A stretch of DNA of 42,195 nt, from assembly GCA_002344785.1 (NCBI GenBank), contig DDUL01000064.1, positions 594 through 42,788 of the forward strand. The letters run 5' to 3'. The translations under genes were made by a program, and so were the position numbers. Numbering within the stretch: position 1 is the first letter of the stretch; every line of letters begins with the position of its first letter. Shown one piece after another: positions 14,657 to 21,529 of the stretch. This stretch comes from Bdellovibrionaceae bacterium UBA2339 (lineage in GTDB: Bacteria; Bdellovibrionota; Bdellovibrionia; Bdellovibrionales; JAMPXM01). The notes under the pieces are model-generated. The model was not told the DNA's origin. It ran no database searches and worked only from the letters and a program-made list of their open reading frames with translations.

Positions 14657-16567
14657 TTAGCGAACGTCTTTGTAGTCCGCGTCGATCACATCGTCGCCGC
14701 CGCCTGTGGTTCCACCCGAGGCCGCTCCAGAGCTTCCTCCAGATCCGCCGCCGCCTGAACCGCCGCCTTTTTTGCTGTACAAGTCGTTCACGAGCTTTGA
14801 TCCGAGCTTGTTGATGTCTTCAAAGACTTCTTTCAGCTCTGTCGGTGTCGAGTCTTTGTTTTCCAAAAGCTCACGACCCTTCTTGATCAACGATTCCAGC
14901 GAAGACTTGTCGGCCGCTTCAAACTTGCCGTCGTTTTCACGCAGGAGCTTTTCCATCTCGTAAACTTTCGAGTCGAGATCGTTGGCGACAATCGCGCGCT
15001 CGCGGCGCATGCGATCTTCTTCCGCATGCTCTTCCGCATCGCGAATCATGCGCTTAATTTCATCTTCCGAAAGACCTGACTTCGCGGTGATCTTGATCGC
15101 CTGCTCTTTGCCTGTACCCAAGTCTTTCGCGGACACGTTCAAGATACCGTTGGCGTCGATATCAAACGAAACTTCGATCTGCGGAACTCCGCGCGGAGCC
15201 GAGGGGATCCCCACCAGCTCAAAGCGACCCAGCGTCTTGTTGTCGCGGGCCATCTCGCGCTCACCCTGCAGAACGTGAATGTCGACCGAAGTCTGATTGT
15301 CCGCAGCCGTTGAGAAGGTCTGCGACTTCTTGGTCGGGATCGTGGTGTTGCGCTCGATCAGCTTGGTGAACACACCACCGAGAGTTTCGATACCCAACGA
15401 AAGCGGAGTCACGTCCAAGAGCAAAACGTCTTTCACGTCACCGGCCAAGACACCACCTTGAATCGCGGCACCAATGGCGACGACTTCATCGGGGTTCACC
15501 GACTTGTTGGGCTCTTTGCCGAAGAATTCTTTGACGGCCTTTTGAATCGCCGGAATTCGGGTCGAACCACCGACCAAAATCACTTCATCAATTTGACCAA
15601 TCGAGAATCCCGAATCTGCCAAACATTTCTTGCAAGGCTCCAGCGTTCGCTTCACCAAAGCTTCGGTCATTTGCTCGAACTTGGAGCGCGAAAGCTTCAT
15701 CTGCAAATGCTTCGGTCCCGAAGCGTCCGCGGTGATAAACGGCAAGTTGATCTCGGTCTCTTGCATGGACGAAAGCTCAATCTTGGCTTTCTCCGAAGCT
15801 TCTTTGAGACGCTGAAGCGCCATTTTGTCCTTGGTCAAATCGATGGCCTGATCTTTTTTGAACTCCGCCACCAACCACTCGAGGATCACGTTATCAAAGT
15901 TGTCGCCACCTAAGTGCGTATCGCCGTTGGTCGCTTTGACCTCGACGACATTGTCACCAACTTCGAGAATCGAAATATCGAAAGTACCGCCACCCAAGTC
16001 ATAGACGGCGATCTTTTGCTCTTTGTTCTTATCAAAGCCGTAGGCCAACGCCGCCGCGGTCGGCTCGTTGATGATTCGCTTCACTTCGAGACCCGCGATT
16101 CGCCCGGCGTCCTTAGTCGCCTGGCGCTGGGCATCGTTGAAGTAAGCCGGCACGGTGATCACAGCTTCTGTGACTTCCGCGCCAATGTAGTCCTCGGCGA
16201 CTTTCTTAAGCTTCGCCAAGACTGATGCGCCGATTTCTTCGGGCGTCACCGTCTCGCCTTGCACTTTGAAACCGCAGTCATTGCCCTTTTTCACGACGTT
16301 GTAGGGAACCAGGCGCAATTCCTCGTTCACCTCTTCGTAACGGCGGCCGATGAATCGCTTGGCTGAGTAGATTGTGTTTTCAGGGTTCGTGACGGCTTGG
16401 CGCTTGGCGATTTGCCCCACCAACTTTTCGCCGTCTTTGGCAAAGGCCACTACAGAGGGCGTCGTTCGCGCGCCTTCTTCGTTGACCAACACTTTCGGCT
16501 CGCCGCCTTCCATGATGGCCACGCAGGAGTTCGTCGTGCCCAAGTCGATTCCGATAATTTTGCCCAT
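14657..16567 (-). CDS. dnaK: Chaperone DnaK (Hsp70)
   Basis: 636 residues, the normal length. The start at 16567 (MGKIIGIDLGTTNSCVA) has AAGGAG five bases upstream; 13 upstream codons in frame are not used. The ATPase domain shows DLGTTNS, AVITVPAYFNDAQR, EPTAAALAYG, DLGGGTFDISIL and LVGGSTRIPA. The linker DVLLLDVTPLSLGIE leads to the substrate-binding domain, and the C-terminus ends in a Gly-rich stretch and D-V-I-D-A-D-Y-K-D. It acts with DnaJ (gene upstream) and presumably GrpE, which is not in the window, in folding and disaggregation in the cytoplasm. dnaK lies 295 bp downstream of dnaJ on the same strand. I saw neither a CIRCE element nor a sigma-32 promoter in that gap. Confidence 0.98.
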   Translation of the reverse strand: MGKIIGIDLGTTNSCVAIMEGGEPKVLVNEEGARTTPSVVAFAKDGEKLVGQIAKRQAVTNPENTIYSAKRFIGRRYEEVNEELRLVPYNVVKKGNDCGFKVQGETVTPEEIGASVLAKLKKVAEDYIGAEVTEAVITVPAYFNDAQRQATKDAGRIAGLEVKRIINEPTAAALAYGFDKNKEQKIAVYDLGGGTFDISILEVGDNVVEVKATNGDTHLGGDNFDNVILEWLVAEFKKDQAIDLTKDKMALQRLKEASEKAKIELSSMQETEINLPFITADASGPKHLQMKLSRSKFEQMTEALVKRTLEPCKKCLADSGFSIGQIDEVILVGGSTRIPAIQKAVKEFFGKEPNKSVNPDEVVAIGAAIQGGVLAGDVKDVLLLDVTPLSLGIETLGGVFTKLIERNTTIPTKKSQTFSTAADNQTSVDIHVLQGEREMARDNKTLGRFELVGIPSAPRGVPQIEVSFDIDANGILNVSAKDLGTGKEQAIKITAKSGLSEDEIKRMIRDAEEHAEEDRMRRERAIVANDLDSKVYEMEKLLRENDGKFEAADKSSLESLIKKGRELLENKDSTPTELKEVFEDINKLGSKLVNDLYSKKGGGSGGGGSGGSSGAASGGTTGGGDDVIDADYKDVR

Positions 16568-16862
16568 GTCCGCTCCTTTATTGAATCCCGCTAGTGAATC
16601 CCGCACTTTTCAATCGCGCGCTTCTCGATCGCGGATTGTCCAGTTCAGGTACTCCAAGACGCACTGTTAATTTGGGTCATGTGGCCGAGTCGTCAAGGTC
16701 GACACCTCATAATTCTCAACTCTTGACGCTGATCGGCTAGAAACTGAGTTCAAGACTCCGCAGGTCGAGTCCACACCAACAGTTTCACCACACTTTGAAG
16801 GCCAAACACTCGATGCCCTATCGTGGTCCGGCGCTCAGTTGGCATGCCAATTTAGATGGCAA
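16568..16862. other. dnaJ-dnaK intergenic region
   Basis: 295 bp between dnaJ and dnaK on the minus strand. The gap suggests dnaK has its own promoter, but I could not identify -35/-10 boxes, a CIRCE repeat or a heat-shock promoter with confidence. A perfect palindrome TTGGCATGCCAA sits at 16839-16850, just past the dnaJ stop. Confidence 0.45.
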
Positions 16863-17981
16863 CTAGGCGAAAAAGCCCTTCTTGGCCGGAGCAACTTTTT
16901 CGCCTTTGGCCTCGGCAATTTCCCGCAGCAGCTTCTCTTCATCTTTAGTGAGCTTGTTCGGTAGCTGCACGTCCACTTGCAGAATCAGATCGCCGCGGCC
17001 CTTGCCTCGCAAGTGCGGCACACCCTGCTCGCTCACGCGAATCTGCGCCCCGGGCTGAGTGCCCGCAGGCACTTTGACCGTCACATCGCCATCGATGTTC
17101 ACAAACTGCATTTCGCTTCCCAAGATCGCCTGCAAGTAACTGACTTGGAGCTTGGAATAGAGAGTTCCGCCCTCGCGTTCAAAGCGCGGGTGATCGGCGA
17201 CGAGCAATTCAACATACAGATCACCGGGAGGTCCGCCGCGAAATCCGCCTTCACCTTCACTCGAAACACGAAGCTGCGTGCCGGTATCGACGCCGGGTGG
17301 GATGCTGACACGAATCTTTCGCGTCACAGTTTTGCGGGCACGGCCGTGGCAATCACCGCATTTGTCTTTGATCTGCGTGCCGCTACCGTGACAAGTGGGG
17401 CAAGTCGTCGCCATTTGGAAAAAACCTTGGCGTGCAATCACCTGGCCTTGGCCCTGACATGTGCCGCAGGTGATCGGCGAGCTGCCTTTTTTTGCGCCTG
17501 TGCCATTGCAGGTTTCGCAGTTGGACTCGGTCTCAAACTGCAATTCGCGCTCGGCACCTTTGATCACATCGTCGAGTTGAATTTCCAGTCGGTAGCGAAG
17601 ATCCGAGCCTCGCGCCGGACCTGTGGAGCGCGTGCGCGAGGAGCGTCCCATGCCAAAGGGATCGCGACCGCCAAAGAACTCGCCGAAAATATCGGAGAAG
17701 TTGGCGAACACATCGTCGACGTTTTGATATCGAGGTCCTCCGCCGCCCTGAAAGGCCTGATGACCGAATCGATCATAGCGCGCGCGCTTTTCCGCATCGC
17801 TCAAGACTTCGTAGGCGTTGGCGCATTCCTTAAATTTTTCTTCGGCGGCTTGATCACCCGGATTCTTATCGGGATGAAACTGCATGGCGAGTTTGCGATA
17901 GGCCTTCTTGATGGCATCCGCCGAGGCATCGCGGGGAATGCCGAGCACTTCATAATAGTCACGGGGCTGTGGGCTCGCCAT
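16863..17981 (-). CDS. dnaJ: Co-chaperone DnaJ (Hsp40)
   Basis: 372 residues, full length. The J domain (1-70) has DYYEVLG and the HPD triad at residues 36-38, which stimulates the DnaK ATPase. A Gly/Phe-rich linker follows (FQGGGGPRYQ; IFGEFFGGRDPFGMG). The zinc domain has four motifs: CETCNGTG (from Cys155), CGTCQGQG, CPTCHGSG and CGDCHGRA (Cys208, Cys211), the last with Ala where Gly is usual. The C-terminal substrate-binding domain includes GVDTGTQLRVSSEGEGG and GDLYVELLV. The start at 17981 has only a weak ribosome site. It sits 58 bp after the repeat-protein gene on the same strand. Confidence 0.97.
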   Translation of the reverse strand: MASPQPRDYYEVLGIPRDASADAIKKAYRKLAMQFHPDKNPGDQAAEEKFKECANAYEVLSDAEKRARYDRFGHQAFQGGGGPRYQNVDDVFANFSDIFGEFFGGRDPFGMGRSSRTRSTGPARGSDLRYRLEIQLDDVIKGAERELQFETESNCETCNGTGAKKGSSPITCGTCQGQGQVIARQGFFQMATTCPTCHGSGTQIKDKCGDCHGRARKTVTRKIRVSIPPGVDTGTQLRVSSEGEGGFRGGPPGDLYVELLVADHPRFEREGGTLYSKLQVSYLQAILGSEMQFVNIDGDVTVKVPAGTQPGAQIRVSEQGVPHLRGKGRGDLILQVDVQLPNKLTKDEEKLLREIAEAKGEKVAPAKKGFFA

Positions 17982-18039
17982 GGGCTCAATATGGCGATTG
18001 TGGAGCTGGCGTCAAGGTGTCCGCCTGCCAAGATTTGAT

Positions 18040-18801
18040 TTACCGACTGGGGCGAGCGGATTGGGGCGGTTGAGCCTGAGGTTTGGCCTGAGGCTTAACT
18101 TTGAGGTCACGCTCAATCTGCTCAAGACGTAGGCGAAGCCGCTCCTCACCCGGGCCTCGCACGCCGCGGGCGATGGCATCCTCCAAGACCGCGCGAGCGA
18201 CCGCGGCTTGGCCTTGTTGGCTCATGAGGTTGGCGGCCAAGGCGTACACCCAAGGCGGAGCGCCTCGATGCGCGGCCTGCAACATCAGTTCGGCGGCTCG
18301 GGCCTCGTCCTTCATTTCCCACAGATAATGATAGCCCGCCTGGAAGCGAAAATCCCACTCGTGGGGAAAGCGCTGAATCGCCTTTTCGAGAATTCGCCGC
18401 GCCCCTTCGCGATCATCGACGATCACGCTCAGCATGGTGCCGAAAATCGAAAACGGCAGCTTCCATCTTGGCGCAAGGTCCGTGAGTTTATCCATCATGA
18501 GATAAACCCAGCTCAAGTGACAGGCCGGTCCTTCGCGCACCACACCTTCAACATGCGCCACTCCGCCTTCGACCTGCTCGCAGATGTGAGCGTCTTGCAA
18601 AAGCCGAATCCAGAGTAAATCCGCCATCGTCTCGCGGTAGCCGAACGCGAGATGCTCCACCATTTGTGGCGGCGGAATCAGTCGCTGTTCAGGAGGTTGC
18701 TCACGCGGCGTGGGCGGGCGAATCGTCGCCAGAAGGACAAGCCCGAGCGCCAAGCTGAGCCAGGGGCCGACGCGCGTGATGGTGGGCTGCAAGGAACTCA
18801 T
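18040..18801 (-). CDS. Membrane-anchored TPR-like repeat protein
   Basis: 253 residues. One N-terminal membrane segment (VGPWLSLALGLVLLATIRP, about 11-29) is followed by a Pro-rich stretch and then helical repeats. Paired helices such as AAELMLQAAHRGAPPWVYAL and QGQAAVARAVLEDAIARG (about 165-215) look like tetratricopeptide-type units. Earlier helices carry EHLAFGYRETMADLLWIRLLQ. The tail is Lys/Pro/Gln-rich. Such proteins often scaffold complexes at the inner membrane. Its place between the pilin genes and dnaJ hints at pilus assembly, but this is inference. The start at 18801 lacks a strong ribosome site. Confidence 0.6.
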   Translation of the reverse strand: MSSLQPTITRVGPWLSLALGLVLLATIRPPTPREQPPEQRLIPPPQMVEHLAFGYRETMADLLWIRLLQDAHICEQVEGGVAHVEGVVREGPACHLSWVYLMMDKLTDLAPRWKLPFSIFGTMLSVIVDDREGARRILEKAIQRFPHEWDFRFQAGYHYLWEMKDEARAAELMLQAAHRGAPPWVYALAANLMSQQGQAAVARAVLEDAIARGVRGPGEERLRLRLEQIERDLKVKPQAKPQAQPPQSARPSR

Positions 18802-18876
18802 GTCTTATTGTGTGAAGGCGAAGCGTGAAAGCGCAACTTGGATTCATGAATGTGCGTAAGGCCTATCGCTAAATGA

Positions 18877-18904
18877 AAAAGGCCAGTCTTTCGACTGGCC
18901 CTTT
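18877..18904 (-). terminator. Rho-independent terminator after pilin gene 1
   Basis: On the minus strand GGCCAGTC-GAAA-GACTGGCC followed by TTTTTC: a stable stem with a GNRA loop and T-run, 45 bp past the pilin stop codon. Confidence 0.9.
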
Positions 18905-18948
18905 GAGTTTTGAAAATCAGTTTCGAGTTTGACAAGGCCGCCAGAGAC

Positions 18949-19506
18949 TTACGGCAGACCCACTGTGGTGTTCGAAAGCGTCTTGGAGTCGTTGATCCGC
19001 CAAGTGTCGGCGACCGACGCACCGATGTTCGCACCCGCACAAGCTGTGAATGTCCCCACACCACCGATGGTGCCTGTGACACCTGTTGTGCACGTACCAC
19101 CAGGAGCGGCGGCCGAGGGACCTTCCGTCCACGTCATGTAGCCCGCGGGGCAAGTCGCTGTCGAAGCCGAAGTGATGCACGCGGCGGCATAACCCGATAC
19201 GGTCGAAGCCGCTGAGTTGTTGGATGCCGTAATGCGGTAAGGAATTTCACCGTCGGGCTTGAAGCCCGCACCTGAGAAGTTGCCGGGGAAAATATTGTAT
19301 TCCGAGTAAGTGGCTTTTTGAGCCGTGTAATAACCCGAGAGCAAAGACTTCGCCGACGACTGGCGGGCCTTACCTTGAAATCGCTGGAAGTTCGGAATCG
19401 CGACTGTCGCCAAGATACCGATGATCGCGACAACGATCATCAACTCAATCAGCGAAAAGGCGCGGCGGTTTCGTAACGTTTGGCGGACCATGTTCAGCAT
19501 TTTCAT
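18949..19506 (-). CDS. Type IV pilin (major pilin-like), copy 1
   Basis: 185 residues from the ATG at 19506 (AGGGGG upstream); an ATG at 19521 with GGGGG upstream is an alternative. The short basic leader ends N-R-R-A, and processing before F-S-L-I-E would give a mature pilin of 169 residues. The N-terminal methylation motif FSLIELMIVVAIIGILATVA has Glu5, as needed for pilus assembly. The globular domain has four Cys (A-A-C-I, A-T-C-P, G-T-C-T, T-A-C-A). The mature part differs from copy 2 at only nine residues. Prepilin peptidase and assembly ATPases are not in the window. Its own terminator and a terminator before it suggest separate transcription units. Confidence 0.9.
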   Translation of the reverse strand: MKMLNMVRQTLRNRRAFSLIELMIVVAIIGILATVAIPNFQRFQGKARQSSAKSLLSGYYTAQKATYSEYNIFPGNFSGAGFKPDGEIPYRITASNNSAASTVSGYAAACITSASTATCPAGYMTWTEGPSAAAPGGTCTTGVTGTIGGVGTFTACAGANIGASVADTWRINDSKTLSNTTVGLP

Positions 19507-19604
19507 CTCGACCCCCTGCATGTGACCCCCGAGCCTTGGACTGCACTCGGCGATCTGAGTTTTGGTGTGTGCCGCGAACGGCGCTTTTAGCTTCTCAAAT
19601 AAAG

Positions 19605-19631
19605 GGCGAGGTCCATTTCGGGCACCTCGCC
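19605..19631 (-). terminator. Probable terminator after pilin gene 2
   Basis: On the minus strand GGCGAGGT, a 12-base loop (GCCCGAAATGGA with the flanking A pairing) and ACCTCGCC followed by CTTTATTT. It lies between the two pilin genes. Confidence 0.65.
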
Positions 19632-19656
19632 ATTTTGACTGACGATCTTAAGATTC

Positions 19657-20217
19657 TTACGGCAGACCTTCTGTCGTGTTCGACAAGGTCTTCGCATCGT
19701 TGATGCGCCAAGTGTCGGTGACCGACGCACCGATGTTCGCACCCGCACAAGCCGTGAATGTACCCACGCCACCGACAGTACCCGTCACACCGGTGGTACA
19801 AGTACCACCAGGCGCCGCAGCTGAAGGACCTTCTGTCCATGTCATGTAGCCTGCGGGGCAAGTCGCGGTGGACGCCGAAGTGGTACAAGCGGCGGCATAT
19901 CCCGACACGCTGGAAGCGGCCGAGTTGTTGGACGCCGTCACACGGTATGGAATTTCACCGTCTGGCTTGTATCCCGCACCCGAAAAGTTTCCGGGATAGA
20001 TGTTGTATTCCGAGTAGGTGGCTTTCTGCGCCGTGTAGTATCCGGACAACAGCGACTTTGCCGAAGACTGCCGCGCTTTACCTTGAAAGCGTTGGAAGTT
20101 CGGAATCGCAACCGTTGCCAAGATGCCGATGATCGCGACAACGATCATCAACTCAATGAGCGAGAAGGCGCGCCGACCAATCTTTAACGTACCGAATCTC
20201 TTGATCTGTGAACCCAT
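19657..20217 (-). CDS. Type IV pilin (major pilin-like), copy 2
   Basis: 186 residues from the ATG at 20217, with AAGGGG upstream. The leader MGSQIKRFGTLKIGRRA is unlike that of copy 1, but the mature region starting FSLIELMIVVAIIGILATVA is nearly the same (169 residues, nine substitutions, among them Phe/Tyr twice and Ile/Val twice). The -1 residue is Ala, not the usual Gly. A short hairpin (GCGAC...GTCGC, about 20236-20253) lies in the leader region. The two genes are tandem duplicates and both look intact. Confidence 0.9.
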   Translation of the reverse strand: MGSQIKRFGTLKIGRRAFSLIELMIVVAIIGILATVAIPNFQRFQGKARQSSAKSLLSGYYTAQKATYSEYNIYPGNFSGAGYKPDGEIPYRVTASNNSAASSVSGYAAACTTSASTATCPAGYMTWTEGPSAAAPGGTCTTGVTGTVGGVGTFTACAGANIGASVTDTWRINDAKTLSNTTEGLP

Positions 20218-20427
20218 GGTTCATTACCCCTTTTATGCGACAGTTTATCGTCGCCCGTTTATTTGAACCGACTTCTCAGCTCATCGTCATCCTGAGCCTT
20301 TGTTGAGCCCGACCAGCTCGACCTTTGTTGAGGTCTTGTGGACACACTCGAACTCGACTTCGAACTTCGACTCGCCTTCATCGCGTTCCGTTCGACGAAG
20401 TGATGATCAAGACTCAGGCCAAGTTTT

Positions 20428-20444
20428 TGTTTTACAGTGAGACG
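20428..20444. promoter_or_regulatory. Weak copy of the TGTCTCA-N3-TGAGACA palindrome
   Basis: TGTTTTACAGTGAGACG matches 11 of 14 arm positions; 211 bp upstream of pilin 2. Confidence 0.25.
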
Positions 20445-20704
20445 CTTTCTGTAGGCCTTGTCTCAAGCTGGTGCGCTCGAGTGTTTCAACTTGAATCGAC
20501 CGAAGTCGAGTTCAGGCGAATTCGGACGCCTGTCGAAGAGTTCAACACGGACTAAGTGGGCTCACGCTTTAAACAAAAATGAATTTGTCGAATTACTCAT
20601 CAGCGGCAGTGACACTTCGGGCGCGCAAAAGTGTCACGTCCGTCGCCCGGGTCCAGGATCAGCCCGCAGCGCATGACTTCGATTTCATCGCTTCACCACA
20701 ATCC

Positions 20705-20721
20705 CGTCTCAAAGTGCGAAA
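20705..20721. promoter_or_regulatory. Weak copy of the TGTCTCA-N3-TGAGACA palindrome
   Basis: CGTCTCAAAGTGCGAAA matches 11 of 14 arm positions; 56 bp before the better copy at 20761. Confidence 0.25.
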
Positions 20722-20760
20722 CTGAAATTTTGGCTTTGCCCGAAAATTGTGCCGCGACTT

Positions 20761-20777
20761 TGTCTCAGTCTGAGTCA
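20761..20777. promoter_or_regulatory. Copy of the TGTCTCA-N3-TGAGACA palindrome upstream of clpS
   Basis: TGTCTCAGTCTGAGTCA matches 13 of 14 arm positions; 209 bp upstream of the clpS start. Confidence 0.45.
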
Positions 20778-20837
20778 ATGCCGGTGGTGTTGGGTGCGGT
20801 CGCTCATGTGTGACCGAGGGATTAGAAAAACTCATAG

Positions 20838-20874
20838 TCAACATGCAGTGAACCCGTGTTCAACATGCAATGAA
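20838..20874. repeat. Tandem 15-bp repeat upstream of clpS
   Basis: TCAACATGCAGTGAA (20838-20852) and TCAACATGCAATGAA (20860-20874) differ at one base and are offset by 22 bp, about two turns of the helix. This arrangement fits two same-face binding sites for a regulator of clpS. Confidence 0.5.
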
Positions 20875-20986
20875 ACTGCGCCGAAGCCGAGGCGGCGAGT
20901 CGCCAAGAAAAAGTGTCTAGAATCAACACCTCGACTTGGCCTTGAGCGCGAGGAAGACCTAAAATAAAAGAAGGGAGTTGCACGCG

Positions 20987-21430
20987 ATGTCGACTCAAAT
21001 CTTTGCGCTGAATTTCAATACCACCAAGGCCGAGGCCACAGACCTCGAGGTCCCGCTTTCGCACTCAGCTTCTGTTCCGTTTTTGGCGCAAGCTTCTGCT
21101 TCGGGCTCTGACTCCGGAGGTTCCGGAAGCGACACCGCGACGATCGCTGAGACCGAAGACAAAATCGAAATCGCGACACCGAAGATGTATCGCGTGCTGC
21201 TCATGAACGATGACTTCACGCCGATGGACTTCGTGATTCATGTCTTGCAGAAGTTCTTTCTGAAGCCGACCGAAGAAGCCACGCGCATCATGCTCGAGGT
21301 CCACACCAAAGGCGCCGGGCAATGCGGAACGTTCACGCATGAGATTGCAGAGACCAAAGTTCATTTGGTGAACACTTATGCCGTACAACATCGCTTTCCC
21401 TTGAAATGCATCATGGAGAAAGCCGACTGA
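20987..21430 (+). CDS. clpS: ATP-dependent Clp protease adaptor ClpS
   Basis: 147 residues from the ATG at 20987 (AAGGGAG about ten bases upstream). The ClpS core spans about residues 62-147: YRVLLMNDDFTPMDFVIHVL, then KPTEEATRIMLEVHTKGAGQ, GTFTHEIAETKV and a final RFPLKCIMEKA. The N-D-D and hydrophobic pocket residues for N-degron binding are present. It is longer than usual because of a Ser/Ala/Gly-rich N-terminal extension of about 60 residues; short unstructured extensions of ClpS contact ClpA in known systems. It delivers N-end-rule substrates to ClpA, encoded 99 bp downstream, for degradation by ClpP (not in the window). Confidence 0.93.
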   Translation: MSTQIFALNFNTTKAEATDLEVPLSHSASVPFLAQASASGSDSGGSGSDTATIAETEDKIEIATPKMYRVLLMNDDFTPMDFVIHVLQKFFLKPTEEATRIMLEVHTKGAGQCGTFTHEIAETKVHLVNTYAVQHRFPLKCIMEKAD

Positions 21431-21466
21431 TCGCGGAGAACGAACAACGGGGATTCACAGGAAGTG

Positions 21467-21482
21467 GAATCTCTTGAGATTC
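21467..21482. promoter_or_regulatory. Perfect 16-bp palindrome upstream of clpA
   Basis: GAATCTC-TT-GAGATTC lies in the 99-bp clpS-clpA gap, 47 bp before the clpA start. It could be an operator or a hairpin in the message. It is not the 17-bp motif found elsewhere (spacer two bases, different outer bases). Confidence 0.4.
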
Positions 21483-21529
21483 AAAGTTAACGAATCTCGG
21501 ATGAGACGACAGGGATGTGGGGAGGAAAC

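Larger units (their letters stand above)
20218..20986. other. Long regulatory intergenic region between pilin 2 and clpS
   Basis: 769 bp without a gene I would support. It contains three sites resembling the TGTCTCA-N3-TGAGACA palindrome (20428, 20705, 20761), a lone TGTCTCA half-site at 20459, and a tandem 15-bp repeat at 20838-20874. It must hold the promoters of the divergent pilin and clpS genes. ORFs of 60-80 codons here lack ribosome sites and look random. Confidence 0.55.

Noticed and set aside
16568..16862. CIRCE or sigma-32 promoter for dnaK
   Set aside because: No TTAGCACTC-N9-GAGTGCTAA and no good CTTGAA/CCCCAT pair found.
16977..18038. 353-codon plus-strand ORF
   Set aside because: Shadow opposite dnaJ.
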